From Bacillus sp. FSL H8-0547 (GTDB taxonomy: Bacteria > Bacillota > Bacilli > Bacillales > Bacillaceae): DNA of 64,000 nucleotides. Below the pieces are notes generated by a model. That model was not told the origin of the DNA. It did no database searches and saw nothing but the letters and a program-made list of their open reading frames with translations. The position numbers were made by a program, and so were the translations under genes. This document shows, piece after piece, positions 21,732 to 30,643 of the stretch (position 1 is its first letter; each line of letters starts with the position of its first letter). The stretch is from NCBI GenBank assembly GCA_038002745.1, contig JBBODD010000001.1, positions 2,356,001 through 2,420,000 of the forward strand. The letters run 5' to 3'.

Positions 21732-22655
21732 CTAAACAACGCTCTGTTCCTTACGAAGAAAGATATCCTGAAGAGTGGGCTCCTCTACTTCAACACGTAA
21801 GATATCAAGATCAGAGATAATCATGGCACGGATGACGGCTGAAATTTTATGTTCTTCTGCTACTGTAAAATGGACATATTCATTCGTATACACAATATCA
21901 TCAGCCATGCCTGAAAGGACTTTCTTCAGCACGGTCTTTTTGCTGCCTATATCCTGCCTTAGTTTGATTGATACTCTGTACGCTTTTTGATGCTGCTTTT
22001 TCAGCTGGTCCATCGAACCAAGACTGCTGATAGTGCCGTCTCTCATAATGCCGATTTTTGTGCAGATTTTTTCTACCTCGTCAAGATTATGGGACGTCAT
22101 GAAAATGGTTTTTCCTTCTTTATGGAGTTCAAGAATCAGGGAGTGTATGTCAAGGATGGATTCCGCATCTACACCTGAGGTTGGTTCGTCCAGAAAGATA
22201 AGGTCAGGATCATTAATGAGGGCCTGCGCAATTCCCAGCTTTTTTTTCATCCCGAAAGAAAATTTCTTGGTTTTTCTGTGAGCCGCCTCGCTTAAACCGA
22301 CGCGATTCAGCAGATGGAGTAGATCAGCTTTGCTTTTTTTCGTCTTAAGGATGCTCGAATAAAACTCCAGGTGCTGCAAAGGGGATAGGTCATCATAAAA
22401 GGATGAATAATCAGGAAGGACGCCAATTTTGTCTTTCATTTTTTCTATCTCGTCCATGCCTGAACCGAGAAGCTTGTATTCACCGGAAGTAGGCAGGATG
22501 ATGCCAGTTATCATATTAATAAATGTTGATTTACCGGCGCCATTTGTGCCAAGAAATCCAAAAATCTCTCCTGCTTCAATTGTTAGTGAAATGTCGTTAA
22601 CGACTGTAGTTGCTCCATATTTCTTTGTCAGAGACTTCGTTTCAATCACGTTCAT
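21732..22655 (-). CDS. ABC transporter ATP-binding protein
   Basis: A 307-residue ABC ATPase of the drug/antibiotic-export (CcmA/NatA-like) type. Walker A GTNGAGKST (about 36), Q-loop region, signature FSFGMKKKLGIAQ (about 137), Walker B LIFLDEPT (about 155) and the H-loop TSHNLDE are visible. About 80 residues after the ATPase core match the C-terminal extension common in exporters. It is the second gene of a two-gene operon, overlapping the permease stop (TAATG). The substrate is unknown; a peptide, bacteriocin-immunity or Na+ role are all possible. Confidence 0.9.
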   Translation of the reverse strand: MNVIETKSLTKKYGATTVVNDISLTIEAGEIFGFLGTNGAGKSTFINMITGIILPTSGEYKLLGSGMDEIEKMKDKIGVLPDYSSFYDDLSPLQHLEFYSSILKTKKSKADLLHLLNRVGLSEAAHRKTKKFSFGMKKKLGIAQALINDPDLIFLDEPTSGVDAESILDIHSLILELHKEGKTIFMTSHNLDEVEKICTKIGIMRDGTISSLGSMDQLKKQHQKAYRVSIKLRQDIGSKKTVLKKVLSGMADDIVYTNEYVHFTVAEEHKISAVIRAMIISDLDILRVEVEEPTLQDIFLRKEQSVV

Positions 22656-23350
22656 TAAAAATCCCTCTTTCTGAAGATAATGACCGATCCCATCACCATA
22701 AGCAAGGTTAAAATAAGCGTTAAATAACTGAGAGCCGGAGTGTCTGTAAAACTGAAGAAATAGTAGGGCGTAAAAACACTCAGGATATTAATGATCATAT
22801 TGCTGTCACTCACAAGGCCCCATATTCCGATTACCGGCAGAGCTATGCTCAATATGATTCCTGAAAACATCGTCAGGGCAGGGCGGCCGATTATGATGCT
22901 CATCAGCAGGCTCAGTGCGATGAAATAGGATAAGAAAACGATGTTTTCAATAAAAGGAAGAAGATAAAATGATTGAGTAAAGATTGAAATCAGCACCAGT
23001 GCTGCAAACAGACAGGCAGTCCAGAAAGCTGTTATTCCAAAGAACTTGCCGAGCACAATGTCATCCCGTTTTACTTTTGTTATCAGAAATCTCATTGTTC
23101 TGCTCTGGGTTTCCCTATTGATGATGTCGTGAGAGAGACTTGTTACAAACAGCGGTCCAAAAAAATACATTAAAAACATCAGGCCTGATATGTATCCATT
23201 TTTAAGACCGAGTTCTTCTAGTTCCTGAGGGGGAATGCCGGACATTACATCACCTATCAAAAATGTCATCCCGGTTATAATCAGGATGAAAATGACAGAC
23301 TTCATACTTTTAAATAAGCTAAGAAATTCTCTTCTGCAAATGGCAATCAT
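22655..23350 (-). CDS. ABC-2 type transporter permease
   Basis: A 231-residue membrane protein with about six TM segments (18-38, 57-77, 103-130, 138-157, 163-185, 205-225), typical of half-size ABC-2 permeases. The N-terminus MIAICRREFLSLFKSMKS is the usual amphipathic entry helix. AGGAGG precedes ATG 23350. It pairs with the downstream ATPase. Confidence 0.85.
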   Translation of the reverse strand: MIAICRREFLSLFKSMKSVIFILIITGMTFLIGDVMSGIPPQELEELGLKNGYISGLMFLMYFFGPLFVTSLSHDIINRETQSRTMRFLITKVKRDDIVLGKFFGITAFWTACLFAALVLISIFTQSFYLLPFIENIVFLSYFIALSLLMSIIIGRPALTMFSGIILSIALPVIGIWGLVSDSNMIINILSVFTPYYFFSFTDTPALSYLTLILTLLMVMGSVIIFRKRDF

Positions 23351-23745
23351 GATAATCCTCCTTTTTTTTCATCATACAACGAAAAAATTAACCTAAAACA
23401 AACAACGGCTTAAACTTACCTTAAATTGTAAAAAACACGGGGGCAGTGCATTTTTGGGATCCTGCTTTGCAGATGATTCATTTCACAAAGCATCAAGCAA
23501 AAGAGATGAGGACATAAACAGAGTGGTTCTTGAACAAAAGCCTTCATATGATAGCGTCTTCAAAGATGGAATAAGCCGACTGCCTTCACGTATTTACTAG
23601 AAGAAAATAGGAATTAAGTAAAAAATAAGGATGTGTTTCGAAGAGGATAAGAATAAAGAGATAGAATGATGGTGGAAATGGAGTGGAAGCAGAGGTTTTT
23701 TCTCCTGAAAACAAAAAAGTTTAGACATTTAGGAAGTGACTATTT
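23351..23745. other. Intergenic stretch without a recognised gene
   Basis: 395 bp between divergent genes. A stop-to-stop frame on the plus strand (about 23430-23600, 53-57 codons) has no good start and matches nothing I know; it may be a relic. The remainder is A-rich and probably holds both promoters. Confidence 0.4.
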
Positions 23746-24240
23746 ATGTATACTCAAATGAATGCACCTGAAAAAAGATTATCCAAGGATGCGGTTAAAG
23801 TTTGGCTTATTAGTGAAGCAATCACGAACCTTATTGGATTCATGATCCTTGGACTATTGTTTTACCTGGATTACCGCTTTTCATGGAAAGAATGGATTGG
23901 CTGGATTCTGATCGGCTTAACAGTGATTTCTGTAATAGGTTCTGTCTGGTCATGCATCAACCCGTTTTTGCTGTATAAAAACTGGCGCTACGATGTAGAT
24001 GAAGAGTTTTTGCAAGTAAAGTCCGGCGTCTTATTTGAAGAGCATCAGCTAGTCCCAATGACAAAAATCCAATCGGTAGCAACCAAACAAGGTCCGTTAC
24101 TCAGAAGATACGGACTCTGCACAATTTCTATTGAAACGATGGGATCATCCCATACAATTCCCGCTCTTTCCAAAGAGGTAGCTGCTTCATTGAGACATCA
24201 GATTGCCCGTTACGCAAAGATTAAGGAAATCGAATCATGA
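23746..24240 (+). CDS. ydbS: Bacterial PH domain membrane protein YdbS-like
   Basis: A 164-residue protein with two TM segments (about 22-42, 50-72) followed by one bacterial PH-like domain (bPH_2/DUF304; WRYDVDEEFLQVKSGVLFEEHQLVPMTKIQSV, about 82-115). It overlaps the next gene by 4 bp. The ydbS-ydbT pair is found in B. subtilis, where the two membrane proteins are thought to act together. A membrane-stress or lantibiotic-resistance role has been suggested for the family; not provable here. Confidence 0.85.
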   Translation: MYTQMNAPEKRLSKDAVKVWLISEAITNLIGFMILGLLFYLDYRFSWKEWIGWILIGLTVISVIGSVWSCINPFLLYKNWRYDVDEEFLQVKSGVLFEEHQLVPMTKIQSVATKQGPLLRRYGLCTISIETMGSSHTIPALSKEVAASLRHQIARYAKIKEIES

Positions 24241-25748
24241 CAGAGACGACACGATATCATCCACTGCTTGTTCTTTTTCGCTTATGGAAACTGGTCAAGA
24301 ATTCCATTTTCTTTGTTGTTTACTTGTTCATAATTAAAGCTGATTCAGAATCTGCTTTTGTAGAGTATGGCAGGCTTCTTTTTTTCGCGGTCTTTGGAAT
24401 CATCTTTATTTCCATCATCTTGAAGTGGTTTACTCACAAATACAAACTGGATGATCAATCTTTTCACCTTTATAATGGGATTTTCAGTAAATCAGAGCGA
24501 ACCATCCCCTTTTCGAGCATTCAAAATGTGAATCGGCATACCTCTTTATTTCACAGGATGTTCCATGTAACGTCGACCAGTTTTGAAACGGGAATGACAG
24601 GGGAGGAAGCTGGGGTAAAATTTGAAGTGATTTCTCAATTAGATTCAGAACGAATCCAAGCCCATATAGCAAGGGCAGATCACAGCGGGCCGACCACGGT
24701 CTCTCCTGACGTTGCCAATATCGAATTATCTTCTCAAAAAGAAACGGAAAGAGTGAGTTTGAATCGAACCACTCATTTTAAACCTTCCAAATTGTCCATT
24801 TTAAAAGCATCCTTCACATCACTTAGCTTTTTGGTGCTTGTTCCTATAATCGGCTCTTTTTATTTTAAAATCGATGAGATTTTTCATGTGAAAGAAGAAG
24901 CAGAAGGTCTATTCTCTGCTGTCATGAGCTCAGCATGGCTGGTTATAGTCATCACCATCATACTCGTTGCTGCTTCAGCAGTTTTCGGCATTGTGCGGAC
25001 ATTCTTAAAATACGGGAAATATCACATCTCTTCAGACAATGAACGCATCTACATTACGAAAGGTATCATCGAAGAAACGACCTTTTCCATATCCAAAGAT
25101 AAGGTGCAGGCGATCGAAATCAATCAATCCATCATGAAACGCTTGCTAGGACTTGCAGAAGTAAAACTGATAAGTGCAGGCAGTCTGAGTCTTGGCGAAG
25201 ATACCCTTGAGATAAATTCTCTCTATCCATTTTTGCCTGTTAAAAGGGCATATGAAATGATATCTGAAATTTTGCCTACTTATGAGGTAACATCAAAGAT
25301 GACTCGCCTGCCAGTCAAATCCCTTTGGGTCCGTATGTTTAAGCCGAGCTGGATTTGGATCACAGCAACGGCCGCCCTCTTTTATTTCAAACCGGCCGTT
25401 CTTGGTATGGAACAAGCTTGGTGGATATTATCCGCTGTCCTGTTCATCACGATCAAAGGAATAAGGGTGCTCGACTTTTTAAATACACGCTACACGTTGA
25501 ACGATCGCTTCGTCCAATTCAAAACCGGCAGTCTGACTACGTGTTTATTCGTTTCCAAACGAGATAAAATCATTGAAGTAAAAGTAACCCGGAACATCTT
25601 GCAGAAAATGGCCGGCCTCGCATCGATCGGAACCATCAACCGGGCTAAGCCGGTCCGTCATGCCGGTGTCAGTGATGTGCCGTTGGAGATGGCTGCCTCG
25701 CTATACAAGTGGTATATGGAGCGGAGAAGGGAAATAGAAGTTGAATGA
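24237..25748 (+). CDS. ydbT: Bacterial PH domain membrane protein YdbT-like
   Basis: A 503-residue membrane protein with three bPH_2 (DUF304) domains, each following a TM hairpin: about 60-140 (YKLDDQSFHLYNGIFSKSERTIPFSSIQNV), 255-330 (ISSDNERIYITKGIIEETTFSISKDKVQAI) and 405-485 (YTLNDRFVQFKTGSLTTCLFVSKRDKIIEV). TM pairs lie near 15-62, 190-250 and 365-400. Coupled to ydbS by a 4-bp overlap. Length and layout match B. subtilis YdbT. Confidence 0.88.
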   Translation: MTETTRYHPLLVLFRLWKLVKNSIFFVVYLFIIKADSESAFVEYGRLLFFAVFGIIFISIILKWFTHKYKLDDQSFHLYNGIFSKSERTIPFSSIQNVNRHTSLFHRMFHVTSTSFETGMTGEEAGVKFEVISQLDSERIQAHIARADHSGPTTVSPDVANIELSSQKETERVSLNRTTHFKPSKLSILKASFTSLSFLVLVPIIGSFYFKIDEIFHVKEEAEGLFSAVMSSAWLVIVITIILVAASAVFGIVRTFLKYGKYHISSDNERIYITKGIIEETTFSISKDKVQAIEINQSIMKRLLGLAEVKLISAGSLSLGEDTLEINSLYPFLPVKRAYEMISEILPTYEVTSKMTRLPVKSLWVRMFKPSWIWITATAALFYFKPAVLGMEQAWWILSAVLFITIKGIRVLDFLNTRYTLNDRFVQFKTGSLTTCLFVSKRDKIIEVKVTRNILQKMAGLASIGTINRAKPVRHAGVSDVPLEMAASLYKWYMERRREIEVE

Positions 25749-25779
25749 ATTGTGGCTTAAACCCGTGTGCCGTATAAAG

Positions 25780-25843
25780 TGCCTTAAATTTATCCGGAAA
25801 GAGAGTAGTGATATGTATCATCATTTGTCTATATTCAAAAATT
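25780..25843 (+). pseudogene. Relic of the zinc-ribbon gene found at 38761-39303
   Basis: About 60 bp match the middle of the zinc-ribbon gene (39010-39070) at roughly 80 percent by eye. In the same frame it reads CLKFIRKESSDMYHHLSIFK against LLKFIRKERSDMYHHLSVFK. Sequence on either side does not match. It is a short fragment of a related gene, next to another relic. Confidence 0.7.
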
Positions 25844-25887
25844 TCTTTTTCAACCTCAGAATCTACTATTTGGGTGTTTGTTGAATA

Positions 25888-26086
25888 ACGATTGCTGCCG
25901 ATGCCCAGTCTGCTTCTGCACTTGCAGCAGGCCTATTCAACAGTGTAATTCTGACAGATTCAAACGAGCCAAAAACAACAACAAAAGAGACTGTTCAGTT
26001 CTATTTCTGATTTAGTTGAAGGATATCAAGTTGTTGGCGGAGAAAAAGCACTGCCTGACAGCACGGTTGCAAAACTGTTTCAATAA
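25888..26086 (+). pseudogene. Decayed 3' end of a cell-wall-binding repeat gene
   Basis: This segment repeats the last 200 bp of the gene at 20672-21637 together with its terminator. It reads SALAAGLFNSVILTDSNEPK and then TTTKETVQFYF before a stop; a one-base insertion relative to the intact gene near 25999 breaks the frame. After the shift the ending GEKALPDSTVAKLFQ is intact. No start codon or ribosome site remains. Confidence 0.88.
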
Positions 26087-26095
26087 TAATGAGTG

Positions 26096-26126
26096 AGAGC
26101 CCTGTTGAAGAATCAGGGCTCTTTTT
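26096..26126 (+). terminator. Duplicated terminator
   Basis: A 9-bp stem (26096-26104 with 26114-26122) and T5, homologous to the terminator at 21649. Confidence 0.85.
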
Positions 26127-26140
26127 AGCAGAAGGAAAAC

Positions 26141-26177
26141 AAAAAAGCATGCAGCTCAAAATCCTGCACGCTTTTTT
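26141..26177 (-). terminator. Terminator of the PIG-L gene
   Basis: AGCATGCAG (26146-26154) pairs with CTGCACGCT (26164-26172, one wobble); A6 on the plus strand gives the minus-strand U-tract. Confidence 0.75.
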
Positions 26178-26179
26178 GC

Positions 26180-26929
26180 TTATTCCTCTACGTAATTCGG
26201 AGAATGATATACGCTCTTCGGATTTCTCTCAAGGTTTAAAAATAATGGTTTGGCAGATTTCCAACCGATTGCATGAAAACCAAAACGCGGATTATTCACC
26301 TTGTAGGCTTTACTGGCATTAAGCAGCTTTTTCCGGAATCTATCACTCATTGGGTCTTCTGTACCCTGAGTAGTGTAATAGCCGTAATTAATATACAATC
26401 TCGTATCCTTGCTGATTTCCCCTTCATTATACAGGTCATTTAATGCTTCTCCAGCTACTCTATGATCGTTATGTAAATCATAATAGGAAAATCCCCGGTG
26501 CAATGCTCCCGGAAACTTCTTCTCGTAGGTTAAAATAATCTCCCTCATATTCTCCGTTGTTACTTTCCCATCTGGCAGGTCAATAAAATGAAGATTGTTC
26601 ATATGAACTCCCAATGATTTAGCCGACCTCTTAAATTCCTTGTCTCTGATCTTGCCAAATTGCTCTGGCTCAATCTTCATCTGTTTAAAAACATTAGATG
26701 CCTGTCCATCTGTATACAGGACCAAGTGAACATCGTATCCGCTCTCAATGTGATTTAATATTCCGACTCCGAATGTTAAAAGTTCATCATCCTGGTGAGG
26801 TACGTAAAAGACGGCAACTGGATTCCCAGCGTTGCTCATTACCTTCTTTGAAGATGCATATGCAGCCTGATTTAAAAACGCAATCAACAGGAAAATTGTT
26901 ACCAATAAAATGAGAAATCCTTTTTTCAT
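26180..26929 (-). CDS. Exported PIG-L/LmbE family deacetylase
   Basis: A 249-residue zinc-dependent deacetylase of the PIG-L (LmbE) family. An N-terminal signal or anchor (about 4-25) puts it outside the membrane. The family metal motif PHQDDE (about 44-49), the Asp in YTDGQASN, and the third ligand region YDLHNDHRVAGEAL (about 150) are present. Cytosolic BshB-type enzymes lack the signal, so bacillithiol synthesis is unlikely; de-N-acetylation of a wall or extracellular sugar is a better guess. Monocistronic. Confidence 0.85.
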   Translation of the reverse strand: MKKGFLILLVTIFLLIAFLNQAAYASSKKVMSNAGNPVAVFYVPHQDDELLTFGVGILNHIESGYDVHLVLYTDGQASNVFKQMKIEPEQFGKIRDKEFKRSAKSLGVHMNNLHFIDLPDGKVTTENMREIILTYEKKFPGALHRGFSYYDLHNDHRVAGEALNDLYNEGEISKDTRLYINYGYYTTQGTEDPMSDRFRKKLLNASKAYKVNNPRFGFHAIGWKSAKPLFLNLERNPKSVYHSPNYVEE

Positions 26930-26993
26930 TTTCTGCCCCTTAATTTAAAAGAATTATCCGTATTTAGTCCTTTAGACTTATAATGATAAGTTA

Positions 26994-27013
26994 AACATAA
27001 CTATAGTTATGTT
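26994..27013. promoter_or_regulatory. Perfect 20-bp palindrome upstream of the PIG-L gene
   Basis: AACATAACTATAGTTATGTT reads the same on both strands, 65 bp upstream of the PIG-L start and inside a very AT-rich control region. It is a likely dimer-binding operator. The rest of 26930-27200 shows no gene. Confidence 0.55.
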
Positions 27014-27203
27014 CGCAATAAAAATAATATAAAAATAATTTAATATAGTCCGACCTTTTAACTGGTACTATAATCCTTAGTTGATATGCAGCACGTCAGA
27101 ATAGGTAAGGATCTATTGATTCACCTATGGAGCGAACCTCTTACCACGATGAACCTCTCTTCTCCTGTTCCCAATAAGATTATTGAGGTGTAGAGGATAT
27201 ATC

Positions 27204-27257
27204 GCACTGTGCTTTTACAGTGCAAAAAGGTGCCCAAGAACATAATTCTTGGGCACC
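27204..27257 (-). terminator. Terminator of the Opu-type ABC operon
   Basis: A 12-bp perfect stem (27229-27240 with 27246-27257) is followed on the minus strand by U5 (complement of 27224-27228). A second hairpin with a 7-bp stem (27204-27210/27217-27223) lies just beyond. Confidence 0.88.
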
Positions 27258-27266
27258 CTCTCATGC

Positions 27267-28190
27267 TTATGATTTTATTAATTTGTTTTCTACAAGCCAT
27301 GCTTTTGCCACTTCGTCGACACTTTTCTTCTTAAAATCAACTTGGTAATTCAAATCTGTAATGGTTGGATCGTCCAGTTTTTCAACGATAGGCTGCAATT
27401 CTTCTTTCAGCTTAGGGTGCTGCTTTAGAATATCTTCCCGGGTCGTAATGGCTCCGTTGTAAGCTGGGAAGAATACTTTATCGTCTTTCAGGTTTATTAG
27501 ATCGTATGCCTTTATTCTTCCGTCTGTAGAATAAGCAACAGCTACATCAACATCTTCCTTATCCAAAGCCTGAATAGGAAGGCCGGTTTCCATTTTCTTG
27601 ACGTTTTCAGCTCCGAATTCAAATCCGTAAACTTTTTCCACTGCGTCTAATCCGTCATCTTTCCGTCCTGTAAACTCTGCGTTTGATCCAAAGGTGAGTG
27701 TTCCAGGGTTTTTGTTTATATAGGCAGCCAGGTCACTGATTGATTCCAAGCCAAGTTCTTTTGCTTTTTCTTTTTTGACTAAAAGGGAGAACGTATTGTT
27801 AAAGGCAGCAGGGGCAAACCATTCAATGGCATTTTTGTCTTTATCGAGTTCTGAAAGCAAGTTATAGGATTTTTCAGGATCTGAAATAGGTTTTTCTTTT
27901 AAGTAGTTTACAAGAGCTGTACCGGTATAGTCCCAATACAGGTCAATCTGATTCTTTTCGAGGGCTTGTCTTGAAAGCTGTCCGCCCATCTGTCCGGCCT
28001 CTTCTACTTTGTATCCCTTGTCTTTGAGATAGAGAGCCGTAATTTTAGACAGCAAATAAGATTCTGTATGATACTTGGTGCCGACCGTAATGGTTTCATC
28101 CTTCTCTATTGAACTGCTTGAGCTTCCGCAAGCTGTTGTTACCGTAAAAATGAGTAATAAAATAAATGCGGTCCAAATCTTTTTTTTCAT
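27267..28190 (-). CDS. Osmoprotectant-type ABC transporter substrate-binding lipoprotein
   Basis: A 307-residue OpuAC/OpuCC-family binding protein with lipobox TTACGS (Cys about 21), so it is anchored outside the membrane. Family segments include ITVGTKYHTESYLLSK, the DLYWDYTGTAL region and VAVAYSTDGRI. OpuCC homologues bind quaternary amines (betaine, carnitine, choline). Because the operon has a SAM riboswitch, a sulfonium or sulfur-containing methyl donor (e.g. dimethylsulfoniopropionate, S-methylmethionine) is a better candidate here, though this is inference. Last gene of four. Confidence 0.88.
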   Translation of the reverse strand: MKKKIWTAFILLLIFTVTTACGSSSSSIEKDETITVGTKYHTESYLLSKITALYLKDKGYKVEEAGQMGGQLSRQALEKNQIDLYWDYTGTALVNYLKEKPISDPEKSYNLLSELDKDKNAIEWFAPAAFNNTFSLLVKKEKAKELGLESISDLAAYINKNPGTLTFGSNAEFTGRKDDGLDAVEKVYGFEFGAENVKKMETGLPIQALDKEDVDVAVAYSTDGRIKAYDLINLKDDKVFFPAYNGAITTREDILKQHPKLKEELQPIVEKLDDPTITDLNYQVDFKKKSVDEVAKAWLVENKLIKS

Positions 28191-28207
28191 TGTCTAATCC
28201 TCCGTGA

Positions 28208-28954
28208 TCATAAGTTGTTAGTTTTCTGCGAATAATTGATTCCCCGTGGTATAAGGATTTTTTCTAGATTTCTCAGGAAGAAATCCGCCATTACGGCAAG
28301 AAGCGTAACGGGTACAGCCCCTGAGAGAAGGTAGGAGTAATCGACCATTTCAATGCCTGTGAAAATATAATCTCCAAGCCCACCTCCTCCAATCAGATAG
28401 GCCAAAGCGGCACTTCCAATGTTTAGAACCACGGAAATCCTTACTCCAGCAGCGATTATGGAAAGCGAGTTTGGAATCTCCACCTTCCACAAAATTTGTA
28501 GGGGGGTTAGTCCAATTCCTTTCGCAGCGTCTTTTATCAGTGGATCAACCGCCTTGATTCCTTCAATTGTATTACGCAATATGGGAAGGAGCGAGTAGGC
28601 AAAAAGAGCGATGATGCTCGGGAGTGTTCCGATTCCCAGCACGAGCATGAGCAGGGCTAGGAAGGCTATGCTTGGAATCGTCTGACCGATATTTGCCAGT
28701 GCAACAATCACCCATTCCAGCCGTTGAAATCTCTTTCTTGTTATCAGTATGCCTGCCGGGACACTGATGAGGATGGCTAGAACAGATGAATAAAAGACCA
28801 GCGTTACATGTTGTTTAAGCAAGAACAAAAACTCATCAGTTGAATCCAATATAAGAGAGAAATAGCCGTTTGAGTAAGCCCAGTACAAAAAATAGATGGA
28901 TGCAAAAGATGTTCCGTATTTCAAAAAATCAGAAAGCCACTTTCCTCTCTTCAT
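28208..28954 (-). CDS. Osmoprotectant-type ABC transporter permease
   Basis: A 248-residue permease of the OpuCB/OpuCD (ProW) family with about six TM segments and the conserved EAA-like loop IEGIKAVDPLIKDAAKGIGLTPLQILWKVEIPNSL (about 125-160), where the ATPase docks. An N-terminal extra TM (about 13-30) is present. The start overlaps the ATPase gene by 26 bp. Confidence 0.88.
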   Translation of the reverse strand: MKRGKWLSDFLKYGTSFASIYFLYWAYSNGYFSLILDSTDEFLFLLKQHVTLVFYSSVLAILISVPAGILITRKRFQRLEWVIVALANIGQTIPSIAFLALLMLVLGIGTLPSIIALFAYSLLPILRNTIEGIKAVDPLIKDAAKGIGLTPLQILWKVEIPNSLSIIAAGVRISVVLNIGSAALAYLIGGGGLGDYIFTGIEMVDYSYLLSGAVPVTLLAVMADFFLRNLEKILIPRGINYSQKTNNL

Positions 28955-29933
28955 GAACCCTTCTCCTTTCTTGTGCGGATAATGCTAAATACTCTTTGAT
29001 GTTTTGATGGCTGATCCAGCCGGAGGTCTGATTCTCCTGGTTCTTCCACAAAATCAGGTCTCCGGGCTGCTCAAGAAGCAATTCAAGTGCTTCTTCCAGG
29101 GATGTATCAGGAGATACAGAGCTATCAACTTCTTTTCTGAACCCTTCTGTTTTCGTAAATCCTTGCTCAATTAAATCCTGTACCTTGAACAACGACAGCT
29201 GTTTGAATGTCCGTTTTTCACCTAGAAATCCTTCGATAAAAGTATTCTTAGGCTGCTGCAGAAGCTCTTTTGGAGTACCGTACTGGATGAGTTCGCCCTG
29301 ATTGAATACAGCGATATAATCGGCCAATTTCAATGCTTCCGTCAGGTCATGACTGACAAAGAGAATGGTTTTTTTCAGCCGTCTTTGAATATCCAAAAAT
29401 TCATCCTGCAGTCTAGAACGGACAATGGGATCGAGCGCGCTAAAGGGTTCATCCATTAATAAGATGGGAGGATCGACTGCCATTGCCCTCGCAATTCCAA
29501 TCCTTTGTTGCTGGCCTCCGGATAGTTCATTTGGATATCGGTTTTTCAGCTCTTTTGCATTCAGACCGATAAGCTCCATCAGCTCATGGTAGCGAGTTTG
29601 TCTCTTTTCCTTATTCCATCCCAATAGCTTCGGTATGATGGTGATGTTTTTTTCAATCGTCATATTTGGAAACAATCCGTTATGCTGAATGACATAACCG
29701 ATTCTTCTTCGGAGTTCAATTTCATCAATTGTCTTTATGTCCTGGCCGTTTATTTTGATTTCGCCACTGGTCAGAGCGTTTAATTTATTGACTGTCCTAA
29801 GCAATGTGGTTTTGCCGCAGCCGGATGGGCCAAGCAGTACGACAATTTTGCCTTCGGGCACTGCCAGGTTGACATTATTCAATGCTTTTACGGAAGATCC
29901 GTATGTTTTTGAAACGTTGTTGAATGTGATCAT
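28929..29933 (-). CDS. Osmoprotectant-type ABC transporter ATP-binding protein
   Basis: A 334-residue OpuCA/ProV-type ATPase: Walker A GPSGCGKTT (about 36), signature LSGGQQQR (about 137), Walker B ILLMDEPF (about 157), H-loop VSHDLTEA. The C-terminal 90 residues are shorter and more diverged than a full two-CBS region, so only a partial or degenerate regulatory module may exist. ATG 29933 follows GGAGGAG; an upstream TTG in frame overlaps that site. Confidence 0.9.
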   Translation of the reverse strand: MITFNNVSKTYGSSVKALNNVNLAVPEGKIVVLLGPSGCGKTTLLRTVNKLNALTSGEIKINGQDIKTIDEIELRRRIGYVIQHNGLFPNMTIEKNITIIPKLLGWNKEKRQTRYHELMELIGLNAKELKNRYPNELSGGQQQRIGIARAMAVDPPILLMDEPFSALDPIVRSRLQDEFLDIQRRLKKTILFVSHDLTEALKLADYIAVFNQGELIQYGTPKELLQQPKNTFIEGFLGEKRTFKQLSLFKVQDLIEQGFTKTEGFRKEVDSSVSPDTSLEEALELLLEQPGDLILWKNQENQTSGWISHQNIKEYLALSAQERRRVHEERKVAF

Positions 29934-29960
29934 GCTGCACTCCTCCAAAAATAGACGTGT

Positions 29961-30626
29961 TTATTTCACTCGCATGTGTTTAGAAGTTGATTTCTTTTGC
30001 AAGAGGGACAGCATGCCATCTGCAAGCAGAGCGAGGATTCCGATGCTGATTGCCCCTGTTAGGATCATTTCTGTGTGAGTTCTGGCAATTCCCTGATTGA
30101 TTAAAACTCCAAGTCCCCCGGCTCCGACAAAAGCTGCTATCGCCCCTATTCCAATGTTCATGACAACGGCAGTTCGCACTCCAGCAAGGATAATGGGCCA
30201 TGCAATTGGAATCTGAACATACCGCAGCTGTTCCCACTTGTTCATTCCCATTCCTTTTGCTGCATCATTGACAGAAGGAGAGATGGATGAGATTGCTGTA
30301 TACGTGTTTCGCATGATCGGCATCTGTGAATAAAGAACGAGAGCGATAAGGGCAGGGGTAAACCCGATTCCTTGATTAATCACTGACAGCAGCGGCATCA
30401 TTAATCCAAATAAAGCAATACTTGGAATGGTCATAATGATATTGGCCAGTTGCAGAAATGTATCAGCCAAGGCTTTATTGAATGTTAATCCTATGCCAAT
30501 AGGCAGCCCTAGAAGGAGGGCAATCACAGAAGACAAACCAACAAGGAGGATGTGTTCTTGGATTAAATTTAGTATTTCCGTATGGTTTCCGGCTGCATAA
30601 TCTATCAGCTGTGCTATGGAATTCAT
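29961..30626 (-). CDS. Osmoprotectant-type ABC transporter permease (first gene)
   Basis: A 221-residue ProW/OpuC-type permease with about five or six TM segments and the loop ISSISPSVNDAAKGMGMNKWEQLRYVQIPIAWP (about 113-145). GGGAGG precedes ATG 30626. First gene of the operon, directly after the SAM riboswitch terminator. The order permease-ATPase-permease-binding protein differs from opuC (ATPase first). Confidence 0.88.
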   Translation of the reverse strand: MNSIAQLIDYAAGNHTEILNLIQEHILLVGLSSVIALLLGLPIGIGLTFNKALADTFLQLANIIMTIPSIALFGLMMPLLSVINQGIGFTPALIALVLYSQMPIMRNTYTAISSISPSVNDAAKGMGMNKWEQLRYVQIPIAWPIILAGVRTAVVMNIGIGAIAAFVGAGGLGVLINQGIARTHTEMILTGAISIGILALLADGMLSLLQKKSTSKHMRVK

Positions 30627-30643
30627 ATATTTCCTCCCTAAAT

